Of a stretch of 64,000 nt of DNA, positions 48,350 to 60,306 are shown piece after piece. The DNA is from Cyprinodon diabolis. Lineage: Eukaryota; Chordata; Actinopteri; Cyprinodontiformes; Cyprinodontidae. The notes beneath the pieces were generated by a model. That model was not told the origin of the DNA. It searched no databases and was given only the letters and a program-made list of their open reading frames with translations. Each line of letters begins with the position of its first letter. Position 1 is the stretch's first letter. The position numbers were made by a program, and so were the translations under genes. The stretch lies in the NCBI GenBank assembly GCA_030533445.1, contig CM060083.1, forward strand, positions 30,385,666 to 30,449,665. The letters run 5' to 3'.

Positions 48350-49400
48350 AGCAGTCTACAGAACAGTGTTTTCGTCAACGATGACTATTGCAAAATCATT
48401 TTCTGCAACTTTGATGACCAAAACATGACTAATGGATGTGAGTTTTTGTTGACGAGACTAAATAAAAAAGTTGGTCAAGTAAACAAGCAAAGCAGTATCA
48501 ACCGTGCTGCAGTGTCCTGCTTGGTCATGCCCACCTCGCTTGCATCAGTGCCCATTCTGCATTACCAAAGATGGACCGTGGCAGCAGCGGCAGGGCTGAA
48601 TGTAAATGTAATCTGGAACTCTACTCATCCAGCTGTGCTTATGCAGAAATGCATCTTTGAGCATTCTTAGCTTAGAGTCTGTGCTTTATACCCCACACTG
48701 ATAGTTCTCTCTCAGGAGTATGGCTCTTTCTGCCCTCATTACTTAATAAGCTATATGTGGCTGATCACCCTCTGCCAAGCATAAAAGAATCCTTTTGTCT
48801 AACTATTAAGATTTTATTTCTTCCATATACAAAGAGGATTCCCTACATTTTTCCAAAGAAAATATTTCATTGCATACTCTTTATTTTTGGATTAAAAACC
48901 CAGATTATTTTTTGGAGTAATGAAGATTGATTGATCGGTGTTTAATGCATAATTCATAGTAAACCAGGAACTGTTTGCTTTTGTAAGGATACCTTGTATG
49001 TCTAAAACTATTCCTTTATTTGTCAGCTTATTTGTCTGCTATTTTAACTGTTGAACAACTGTTATTTTCACCACTTTTGTGGGACACTTCTGTGTAAAGT
49101 AGAGACAGTAATTCATAAAGTGTTTTTTTTTTATTCTATAAATCAAACTTTTCTACCCAAAAGCAATGAAGAACTGCATGGCTGTATTGTATCTCCTGCA
49201 ATTGTAGTATCTAAGCCAGAGCTGTCAGTCTCCAATATGTGGCTGTTATTCAAAATTGTATAGGTTAACTTTTTCATGAAGTGCAACTAAAACTGACTAA
49301 AACTAGACAGAAACCTTTTTGAGTTTTAGTCGTTTAAAACTATCATATATGGTAATGACTAAAATGTGACTAAAACCAATAATAGTTCTCATCCTGAAGA
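48350..49400. repeat. Degenerate interspersed element
   Basis: The left part (about 48,366-48,475) has TTTTCGTCAACGATGAC, ACATGACTAATG and GTTGACGAGACTAAAT. The right part (about 49,275-49,380) is rich in ACTAAAACT and GTGACTAAAACC words. Both belong to a recurrent fish repeat pattern built on 'GACTAAAAC'. The 115-codon frame at 48323-48670 spans its left part and is not a gene. No TIRs or target duplication can be defined. Confidence 0.35.
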
Positions 49401-51818
49401 TAAAATCTAAGATGGCCATCAAAAACAACACTGCTACAGAGGTCTACAGACAAATCATTATAGCACCCACTTGATTCACAGTATATGATTGGTCACAGTG
49501 TATGGTGTAACGCTGGCGATATTGGTGTTGCTTGGCACTCCATATTAAATAGAGTGCAGTGACTCGCTCTGTGATGTCCAGGTCAGGAGAGTGTACATAA
49601 CCGGATCCAGCAAGTGAAAAGAAGATTCTCCTGTTTAATTACCTTGTAAAGAGAGCTAGGTGGAAGTTTTCCACGATCCCCCAGATATGGCAAGCCATAT
49701 TTAGATATAATTGACAAATAGATATTCATTACTCATTATTACGGAGCTCAGAGAAAAATGTCCTGTTGCTCCATGGGAATCAGACAGGTGGGAGGAAGAT
49801 TACCCTGAAAGGCATTTGTTACCACTGTGAAAGTTTAAAGCCAAAAAATGTCATCCAAAATTAAAATTTACAAATCCCACTATGAAAAAATCTATGTGTA
49901 AGATAAATTGATTATTTCATTGAAATAACTGAATTTACAATAATATTTTTTCCCAATACGATGCTTATGCGTGTCCTTCTATTTGTGCTTTTTAATAATT
50001 CTGAAATACATGTACAGATAAACAGCAGAAAGCAATAGGATATGTTATGCTCACTGGAATGTTACATCCAATTTTCTTTCAAAAAGCAGCCATTCTCTCT
50101 AAACATATTGAAATTCAAATAATGCTTCATTTTCAAAAAGTCTTCATCCTGTGGGCTACCAATAAATAAATCTGCTTTTAAACAGTTGACTATTTTGAAG
50201 TTATCATTATTTTTATGAATTTGGAAACTGGCAATTGAGTACTGTCCTAAAACATTTATGAAACCTTTTAAAAATCAATCAAGGTAACTAAAAAAGCCTC
50301 AAATTTTTTTATTTCTACTAATACTTGTTCCTCTAAGTCGGTGGAGCTGAATTCTTGTGTATGCGGAGGTTTCTTCTCTCCCATCATCAGTTGCAACCGA
50401 AGTGCGGAGGAGGAAATATCATCAGTATTCTATTATTTCTTAAGTATGAGAGATGCAAATAAGGTTTTCTTCTGTGCTGCACTGAGCACGTTCCTTGATA
50501 AATGTATTTCTAAATCCTGCATAAAAAAATAATCCACGTGTTTTTACTGGACATTGATCACACTAAGGCTTTTTGAATATGTTCTTTTTCAAGGTGAGTA
50601 TTTTGTAATATTAACCACCCATGCCACAAGATTCTATTTTTTTTATTTTCCCTTCTGCTGCTTCCCATCATAATTATGAACTCTGTTTATGGAATTTTAC
50701 CCCGTGAATAGATTGTGTAAAGTATGTTCAATTTGGAGAGGTGTACACTCCTCAGAAGTCCAACTCAATTAGTTTGCCTGTCCACACGCCCATAATCGTG
50801 TACAGTAGCCATGCACGAGAATCTAAATGTGATGCATTTTCCTGCAGCAGTAGTAACAGAATCCCATGTAAGAAAGGTACTGAAAAAATTAAATAATAAA
50901 TTAGGTTGCAGCCTAGGGAATGGTACAGTAGAGCCCCCTTACAATCTTACTCTTTAAAGCAACACTGCATGACTTTTGACCCAAACATTTGCTCAGTTTT
51001 GAGATATGTTCAATGGCTTTCTCATTTCATTACAAACCATTTGGCACCTATAGGCTACCCTTCTAAAAAACTCACCAATGTAACTTGAGAAAGTCTGTTC
51101 CATACCTGAAAGAGTCATGTGACCTGTGAGCTGCTTCACAAAGCAGGATTAGTGATAATTTAGAGACAGGAATCTGCTGTAAATTCCTACCTTCATGTTT
51201 CTATTACGTGTACAGCATGAAATATTGGCAATGCGAAGTTGGCCTGCAACTCATCACATTTTTGGGGGAAACCCTGCCTTCATTACTCTCTGTTTTGTTG
51301 CACCTAGACACATATTTATTGCACACACAAAAGAAAAGCCCACCTTCCCCTCTCATCCCCTGTGCCCCTGGGGGTGTGGCAACTAATTGAGCTTTTAAGA
51401 GTTTTCTGACCGACTACAGCCATGGTGAGTCGCATTATCAGTGTTCCATTAATGAGGGCCTCTTATGTGGTTGAGCTAAACTCAGAGTTGATTAGATACC
51501 ATGTAGGTAAACGATTGATATCACCTGTTCTGAAACCGAAAACTCTGAGTAGGGAAGAGCGGGGTAGAACTGTTCAGATTATCAAATTACTACTCAGGGT
51601 AGAAAGGCATTTAAAACAACAAAAAAGCAACAATACTCTGAGATGAGATTCCAAACATGGAAAGAGATTAGTTAATTTTTCAACATTACAATTCTGTCAT
51701 TTGCTTCCAGGTACCCTAAACCTGGAAGTTACAGGTCAGACACTACTAATGGCTAAAAGTTAGAGTGTTGCTTTAATAACTAAGCTTTAGACTGATGGAC
51801 AAGTGGTATGAGGGTAGA
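49401..51818. other. Non-coding stretch, nothing recognised
   Basis: No supported gene or named repeat. The 49,430-49,700 part may still be old repeat. Confidence 0.45.
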
Positions 51819-51826
51819 CTCTAAGG

Positions 51827-52684
51827 CAGCAGTCACTAACCTTTTTACAGTTGAGGGTTATTTCAGGGGCACTGAGTCAGAGGAAGGGCTACCAATACTG
51901 ACCTATGAATTGCAAGGGTCAATCTTTATCGTTTCTTTAAATTTCTAATTTTCTTTTAGACACTTTCATTTTGAAATCTCTATAAGTGCTTAAATGCCAT
52001 ATATGATTAAAGCTACAGTGTGTAACTTTTAGCGACATCTAGCGGTCAGACTGCAGCAACATGAACATCTCCCCCCCACCGCTTCTCCCCCCAACAGTAC
52101 GGCGAGCGTTACGGGACAAAATGTCTTCCACAACGTCCGCATCACCTACCTTCTCAAATGATGAGGTTTGTTTACATAAATAATTTTACAGATAGTATTT
52201 CATTAGTCTGTGTAGGGTATAGATTTCATGTAGACTTAAGATAATAAATATACCCGTTATTTTTTCTACATCGTTGTGACGTTTTGGCGTTCTCGCAATC
52301 GCTAGTTTGTTGGCTCTGTGCTGCCGTAGCGCAAAGATGTCTGCCTCCATGGCTGCGAGACCCGCTCCTATGTAATTATAAATAACGAATTCTAAGGCAA
52401 CGCAAATATTAAGGTTAAGAGGCTGAGCTCGTAGATGATGATAAATAACATAGTTATGTATAATATATTACATTTCTGACTGTATATCCCTGTAATTATT
52501 ACACACTGTAGCTTTAAATGATGATATGTTCTATAACCGATTAAAAAAGAAGAGCAACAGAATACAATGAAATTTCAAACGTTGCTCACTGTTGAGTTGT
52601 TCTATTTTCAGAAGACTCTAAGGGCACCCTTTGTGGTCCTTGAGGGCCCCTTGGTGCCCGCGGGCACCATGTTGGTGACCCCTG
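51827..52684. mobile_element. hAT-type non-autonomous element, interrupted
   Basis: The left end CAGCAGTCACTAAC and the complement of the right end CAGGGGTCACCAAC match at 11 of 14 positions. They are flanked by 8-bp duplications, ctctaagg (51819-51826) and ccctaagg (52685-52692), with one difference. CAG-type ends and 8-bp duplications are hAT hallmarks. Without the nested MITE the element is about 350 bp and has no coding capacity. A 16-bp perfect palindrome (52653-52668) lies near the right end. Confidence 0.75.
52011..52513. mobile_element. TTAA-flanked MITE nested in hAT element
   Basis: 503 bp with perfect 15-bp inverted ends (AGCTACAGTGTGTAA at 52011-52025; complement at 52499-52513), flanked on both sides by TTAA (52007-52010 and 52514-52517). 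A TTAA duplication is typical of piggyBac-type transposition, although the tip sequence is not a classic piggyBac CCY start. The core is CpG-richer than the host element. No reading frame. It sits in the middle of the hAT-type element. Confidence 0.75.
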
Positions 52685-52692
52685 CCCTAAGG

Positions 52693-55600
52693 CAACCATA
52701 GATATATTTTTAACCTTTTGTTTTTTCTTTTTTTTGCTTAATTTTTACTTATTTATCTCAAACAATAAGCCATGAAGATGTAATACATGAAGATTTTAAC
52801 TGCAAACTATTTAATCAGAGCAACAGCTAAACAGATCTTTGATATAGTTTTATTATTAGCAACTATGTTTTAGACATTACTTATAAAGCAAGTTAAAGTA
52901 CAAATCAATTTTAAAATTACCTTAATAATTTGTGCTTTTTTCAGTCCTGTTTTCACCTGCATGTTCTTATTTGCATTTTCAAAATGCCAAATAAAATTGT
53001 TAATTACAAAGCAAAGTTTTGTTTAGGTCGCTGTATTCTCCATTTTTAAGAGCTGAGAATGTGAACAGACAAACTAAGGTGATAGAACCAGGGAAAGAAT
53101 GGGGGGAAAAATAATTGGAAGGTCACAATCACCATCATAGGAGACACTCTAGTGAGAAAAAAGAAAAAAAAAACAAGAACTTAATTGGTATGAGAGACAT
53201 CTGATGGGTATTCAAGCTAAAACGTATAACTCATTATCTTTACTTCCAGAGCCAGTTGCAAATCAGGGCACAGATAGTCTACACCTTCACCTACAGTGAT
53301 CAGCCAAGATACAAGCTTTTAGTTAGACCAAGGTTCAATATAATGAGGCTCTTGGAAAATCCTTAGCCAGAGTGGAAGAGTTGTGTTTTTTTTTTTTATA
53401 ATAATGGAGAGTATCAATATATTTATAATGTTATGTTACCTTTCTTTCAGTTTCTCAAACAAGTAGTTTAAAGGCCAACAGTCATCTCTATCTTCTTAAA
53501 ATTAGACGGTAGAAAGAGTATGTTGCTTTTTATGTGGGATTGGGAACATGAAGCTACTTTCACCCTGACTTTGAATCTCACTAAAGCCCTTGAATCCCCC
53601 TGTGAGATCTGGGAACTTTGAGAATCAGAGTGAATGTTTTGCAGCAGAATAAGTGTCACCCTGCAGGATGAGTCCTTTCATCAAGCTTGCCTCTTACCCT
53701 GACCCTTCCATCTGGGGAAACAGATGATACTAATGAGGGAAGGCTTCTTGTCTGCTGGCACCAATCACACACACTACATCCATTGTTCTATACTGCCCCC
53801 CCATAACCCCCCCCCCCAAAAAATAAAGAAACTCACAGACACCGCTCATTATATAAACAAAGATTAGTCAAATTTTTGTGGCTGATTTCTGATCTCTAAT
53901 TGTTGTACAAGTTCGACCTACTGATTTAAGTTAATTGCCATTTTTCTTTCTGAACTATAAAACAAGTACATTTTAATTGAAGGTTGTGATCTGTAATGGT
54001 CAATAAAATTCAAATAAAGAAATTAGAGGGAAAAAATAAATCAGATTAAAACACACCTAAACAATGCACACCATTAGTTTGACATTTGAAAAATATTAGT
54101 AGGCATATTCAGTATTTTTTTTTCTTTTGTCATTTTGCATCATTTATTAGATTATTTGGTTTGGCTTCTTTCTACATATGAATTATTTGGGTGGGCACCA
54201 AGACCTGGTAATAATATAATGCCAGCAGCACATTTAGAAAAGGTTTACTCTAAGAAATGGTGCTATGTATAATGCTTATTTTCTCTGATGTACATTGATT
54301 GTACTTTAGGAAAAGTAAGGAATCAAAAAACAAAACTTTCAACTATTTGAGGAAAAACTGTTATGGGGACACCTTTACTGCTTCTGCACTCTCCAATACT
54401 GATGCTGATTTTGTTAGGTAGCCAGTGGGGGGTGACATGGCTTTGAGTTGCTTCTGTAGGAACTGAGAAGGAGCAGCCTCTCTGAGATGCAAGGGGTCAG
54501 ACAAGGCTAATTAGTCTGCAGCGGCCCCTCAAATTTCTGCTCTAGGATATTAATGAAGTGATCCATAGGAAAGCAGCTGCTCGCCACACAACCCTGCACC
54601 TTACTCCGCTTCCCCATTTCAACAACTCACTGCAACCTCCATTTGTCTCCCCCCCCCCCTGCTGCTTTTAGAATCTACCTAGGAAGGGCAGTGCTGTGCT
54701 GGGGAAGAAGCCCGAGCTACTCCCCTTGAGATCTTGACAGGTCTCGATCGATGGCCTCAGAGCAGGAGGCATGAGTAGAGGGGATGGGGTGTACAGCTGA
54801 GCGTGCGTCACTATGCCAGGAGAGGCTTTCCATGAAAGACCTGGCAGAATACAAGATACAGCAGATTAAAGAAAAGCATAGGACACAGGGTACAGTTTTA
54901 AACAGCACTTTGCCTCAAACCATTCCACACCAATATAAAAATATTGACAGATAGCTTGACCACAGCTATCAACCCATTCTCTAATAAAAGCAGTCGTATT
55001 TTACAATAAACTGGAGGGTAATGCTATCATCAAAACCTTCCAAGAACATTGAGAATAGAAATTTCTATTTTCTGTTATTTCATAGTGTAAAAGAAAGCTA
55101 ATCACATTTTGCAGCTTAACATCAGCATAAAAAAAACATTTCTCTTGTTCTTCCAGTGAACAGTCTATGCCCACTTTTGGGGTGTGTGTGCTTCCTAGCT
55201 GGGTAGTACAGTGGGCAGTGAGCACAGTGCATACTCTCATACTCATAGTATGTTTACATACAAGGAGACTGAACTTATAATTTGTAGTTTTTTGCTTTTG
55301 GTTTTTTTTTAGCTTTAATTAGGTAAGCTGCTTTGGGGCAACACTGGCAAGACCCCTGAACTAGTAGTCAAAATACTGAAGCATTGCAGTAAGTTAGAGC
55401 TCTCGGTGTGCTGCCAGACCAAATGTAGGCATGAGGTCATCAAAATCCTCTTCTTTAAACTCCCAGATGCCCAAGTTGCACAGTTGTAGATCTCCCCATC
55501 TTAAGTACTTAAGTACATACTTTCTCAAATCAAGACAAACCTTCAGAAGACAGACTGAGCACACCTACTGGCTCCTATTGAATGATAGTATCCATATCCA

Positions 55601-58600
55601 TATCCGTAAAACTTTAGTAAATACATTAATCTCCAAGTATCTTCATCTCAGTATAAACACAGCTGGTCTGTTACGGCCTTGGTAGCACTAGCAAGAAAGC
55701 AGAAGTGTCAGAGAACAAGCTGTACTGTAAATGTTTAACTGTAAAACATTTTTGCCTAATACTAATTTTATGTCTAGTCTCCAGAACTGCATTGATGAGT
55801 CACATGAGGTCAAAGGAAACTGCATCAAAGTCTAAAGTTTTGATGTGATAGCTGTGGAAAGGTATAAGGAATACAGAGACCTGCTCTGAAGTAGCAGTGC
55901 AAAACCATTCAACTCATGCAATGGTAAAATGGCTTTGCTCAATGGAGAAAAGGGGATTGCATGTAGTTTGCAAAATATGTGTCATTTAAAGCTACAAAAA
56001 TAATTTTTTCATTAAGTCATCCGACATTCTTGTTTTAAAGGGAATGGTGAGGGTTTTTGGATTTTAACTGTTCTTCTGTTTATGTAAATACTGTTTATTT
56101 CTAAGGGAAACTAGTCAGTATACTGCTGGGTAAGGAGAGTTACCAAGTGTGTGGGGAAGGAAACAAGCTGTGAGTTTTTGTAATAAGACTATAATAAAAT
56201 TTTCTCTTTCAAGATCTTGGCTCTGAGTTATATAAGGCCTCTCTGAACTCCATGCAAAGGTTATAACTGTAATAACTTGTAAATGTATTTCATGAATGCA
56301 AACATCTGCCTTCACTTGCCTTTGCCTCATTGGAGAGATGACAGTCAAAGAACCATTGCTTTCACCTGAAATTTCTTTCTTTGGAAAAGTAACATTAGGG
56401 GATATTGAATCAACTGAGTCAACAGAAAGTCAAGCGGGGCTTTTCAATCCTAAAATATATACATTTTGTTTTCCAGATCATATATAAAACATTTCAAAAA
56501 TACATTTTTAATTCCTTAAAATTCTATTTTGATATAAATTTTTACTCTCTCCTTCCAAAACATGTAGGATTTCATTTCCATAACAGTTAAAGTTAACAAT
56601 TAGTATAAACTATAACAGAAAACCTAATTGACATAACACAATTATAACATTTTTAGAAGAGTGTAAAATCCTCAGCAATACCATACTCGTATGGGATACA
56701 ATTCTGCCCAGATAATCTTTTCCGTCTGGTCGATGGAGCAGAATAAAAACGAGGATAAACATCTCAGAAAACTACTATGGCGCTTGGAAAATTTTCCACC
56801 TGCAGCAGTGAACCTATATTATCCTGTATCGCTCATAATAAAGGCTGCACCACTTGTCTTTAGTTTGAAAATACTATCTTTGTGTAACTAAAAGCAGAAA
56901 CATAAATCAACTTTTTTATTCATTTGGTTTAACAAAAAAGAGTCTATCATACAAGTTAAGTGACTTAAAGGTTTCAATACCCAAACTAAGCAGCTATAGT
57001 AGCACAAAATAAATTAAATTAAATAACCACATATACTATATTATAGTAAAACTATCACCAATCCCTTGATAATAACAATGCTGTAGCAACTGCAACACAT
57101 AAGAAATGCTTAAGAAAAGAGAATACGTATTTACAACTAATGTTGTATATTTCGAAACAGCAGCTGCCATAAAAACATTTAATATAGGGAGGAAGGTATT
57201 AATTTGTCAACTGATTTTTATTACTACACTTGTGCTGATGTCAGTAGGCATGACAATTTAAAACCTTGCATTAATCAACATACAGTACTTGAGGAGATAT
57301 GTGAGGAAGGGGATAGGGATGTAATATTTTCAGTGTGGATTGTTCCCTGCAGACAGAGGCATCACTTAGCCAAGTCAGCCCCCGATTTTAGAAATACATT
57401 TTCAGAGTGAAATCTCTGTCTTGTTATGGATCTGAAACCTCATATTGAGCACATCCGGCACAAACTCAACAGGAGCGGCAACAGAGCTGAAGGCCATTAG
57501 GCCAATGTGCAAGAGAACACCTCTGCAATTGAAGGTGAGCTGCTGAGAGAGGTCACTGTATGAATACAGAATGTGCCACATGGGTCAACAAGTACTGAAT
57601 CAATGAGACATTCATGTGAATAATGATGGAGAATGAAAAATTGATATGCAAAAAAAAAAAAAGAAAAGAAAAGAAGCTGTGATTCATATGGAGAAAAAAC
57701 AGCATCCTTCAAATCTCTATACAGATGGCAGCGGCACTCTTCAGTGCTCATACTAGCCACATAAACATTTTTCCTGCATCTCATGTCTTAACAAAACATT
57801 TTGTCAAAAGACGGTTGTGGACAAGCCAGCCACTGTCAATAAAAGCTTTTTTTATCATCTGCTGAGCTCCAATCTGTTTGTAAACCATCTCCGCTAGTAT
57901 CTAGTAATGACACATTTTACAGATGTCACGCACTGCCCTCCCAATGGCACCTCCATTACAGCAAGGTGCCAAAAAATATGACCCCTTCTCTTTGTCATCT
58001 TCACACCTCTTAATGAACAGTGGCACTCCCTGAACCTTTTTTTTTTTCTCTTGATTAACTTTTACCCTCTCCCTGCCTCCATGGTAAAAGCCCTGATGAG
58101 AGAGTTAACCCTTGGCTGGCTCTGATTTCATAGTAAACAATGCTGCATCACTGGTTCATGAGTAATTGAACACTATTGATTGCAAGGTCTGGGGGTGACA
58201 ATAATTAGGCCGAATATAAGGTGACAGCAAACAGAAGCTGCGAAGACAGCTTACTTTCACCACACACACACAGACATCTTGTCACCTACATGCTCCATGA
58301 TAGCATCACTATCCACTGTCTTTGCCAGCACTTGGTTTTGCTCTCCTTATCTGGCCCGCTGTCAATACAGACAACTCTTTGCTCCACTGGGGGCATGAGG
58401 CAGTATTGACATTCAGCTCAAACCCACAGCTCTGAGTGGAGTCCGGGGTGTTACACATGAATTATGCATGCATCGACGCCAGGGTGCTGAGCTACACCAG
58501 TGCCATCATAATTGAAACAATTGAAAAGACAATACCAGATGGGTCAATAATTAGACAGCAGGAGGGGGAAACTTGATCCGGACGCTCCCCTGCTTGCCCT

Positions 58601-59870
58601 GCCAAACTAAACACCACGCAAATGGAGGGGACCTTTAAAAACATGGCCCAGCTCCCTTTGGTGCACTGTCACATGATTTGTTACATGCTGATATTGCGTA
58701 TGTCTGTGTGTATGGCTTCGGTCATGATTATGACAGCGACGGATAAGTCAAACTTCCACAGGGACACTGCCCCTCATCCAAGGCTGCAATGGCAGCAGCT
58801 TGCCTGTAATTAAAAATTCATCATGTTAAAACATAGAGTTTGCTTCATTTTTGGATAAGTAAACTACGAATTAGCCGTAAGTGCCAGACACAGTCATCGT
58901 GTTGCATATCATATTCTGTCACCTTGGAGCAACTTTCTGCAGTTATTCCTTTGTGTCATCCCATTTGTTGAAAACAGGTAGGTGACAGATCCTTTCCTCC
59001 AGCCCTTCATGTTCATAAATCCATACCGAGGGCTCCCAGCAGATCCATTACACTCACTGGTCTCTTGGCCAGAGCAACAACTCAAGGTGATCACCATAAA
59101 ACTACAAACAACAAAGTCATTTTCACTTGTAATGCCTTCAAAAAAACCTGGGAAACAGCAGCAGAATAAAGCAACAACACCAGTACTACACAACTGTATA
59201 CTTCATACACAGCTTTAGGCATGGGCTAGGATTATCATGTTCTAATAACCTAAAGATAACATTACTCTAACATATATATAATCAGCAAATTAATTTAATT
59301 GCCGTAGGGTTGAACATGGCTATCAAAAACTTGCAAAGAAAAACTCTAAAATTAGGATGGTCAGGTGAGACCTAAAAGAAAACTGGAAATCAATGTTTGG
59401 CCAGTAATACCAGTCAAAGAAGACAAGCAGCAGGGCTTTAAGATTATTCAAATATTTAATATTAATATTGATATCCCCCCATTCTTTTCCTTATATCGTA
59501 ATACACTGATAATCTAATATTTATTAATAAAATTCACTTTATTTAATTAGGAAATAAAAAAGGGCATACAAATCTATCTCAAAAGCATTGTTCAGGCCAA
59601 TATGGCAGCACAGACATAATGGTAGACACAATTTCAAACATTAAAAGTTGAATATAAAAATGTTAAAGGATTGAAAATATTTCCATCATAAGCTTGTTTT
59701 CTAAGACAATCTGTAACTGATTTCAGCCTGAAGGAGCAGCTATTAAATACTTCACTCCCAGTTCAACCTTGAAACCCTGGAAATGAGGAGGTGGAGGTTC
59801 TAGAAGCAAAGAAATTGACATCACAGTCTTTTGGTTAATCCTTTTTAGCAGGTTTGTTGGTAGAATTCCC
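52693..59870. other. Long gene-free stretch; possible regulatory blocks
   Basis: No exon, RNA gene or clear mobile element in about 7.2 kb. Homopolymers occur at 53,806-53,817 (C) and 54,649-54,659 (C). Repeat-free, more GC-balanced blocks lie at 54,440-54,850 (with AAGGCTAATTAGTCTGCAGC) and 57,820-58,800 (with GGGGTGACAATAATTAGGCC and TGCCTGTAATTAAAAATTC). They read like conserved non-coding elements; this is unproven. Confidence 0.3.
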
Positions 59871-59873
59871 TTA

Positions 59874-60303
59874 AGCCGGACGTACACTGTGCGATTTTCG
59901 GAGGGATTTTCCAGTCAAGCGTGAATTTTTTGACCGGCCTGACCTTCAGCCTGATCGTGCGTCGTGTAGTGTACAGGGGCTTATGAGGGGCGATCAGCCT
60001 CACACGACCACCTCCCGATGAGGAGGTGGTTGTGAGGTCGGGAGAAAATCAAACATGTAGGCAGATCGCTCAGTGTGCATGCGCAAAAAAGGCTTCTGGA
60101 TAGACGAGTCAGAGCAGCTCTGTCTCACTGCGGAGCTGAGTCCGACGTGGTTTTTAGTCGTACAGTGTGAGCAGGTAGCGTCCGGCCGAACATAAATCGT
60201 GAACTGTGAACTCACACCGTACGACTAAACCACAGGGTTTAGTCGTACAGTGTGAGCAGTAGCTGTGTGCAATGACTGAAAAAATCTAAGTGTACGCCCG
60301 GCT
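59874..60303. mobile_element. TTA-flanked MITE, Harbinger-like
   Basis: 430 bp with inverted ends AGCCGGACGTACACT and AGCCGGGCGTACACT (one mismatch), each bordered by TTA (59871-59873 and 60304-60306). A 3-bp TWA target is typical of PIF/Harbinger elements. The body is GC-richer than the surroundings and contains two hairpins: about 59,995-60,040 (CCTCAC...CCACCTC with its imperfect complement) and 60211-60256. No coding capacity. Confidence 0.7.
60211..60256. repeat. 21-bp hairpin inside the MITE
   Basis: Arms 60211-60231 and 60236-60256 pair at 20 of 21 positions with a 4-nt ACAG loop. The right-arm word TTTAGTCGTACAGTGTGAGC also occurs upstream in the MITE (about 60,153-60,172, with a T for the first bases), so the arm was duplicated and inverted. 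Confidence 0.9.
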
Positions 60304-60306
60304 TTA

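Noticed and set aside
48323..48670. 115-codon open frame
   Set aside because: It overlaps a degenerate interspersed repeat and has no recognisable protein features.
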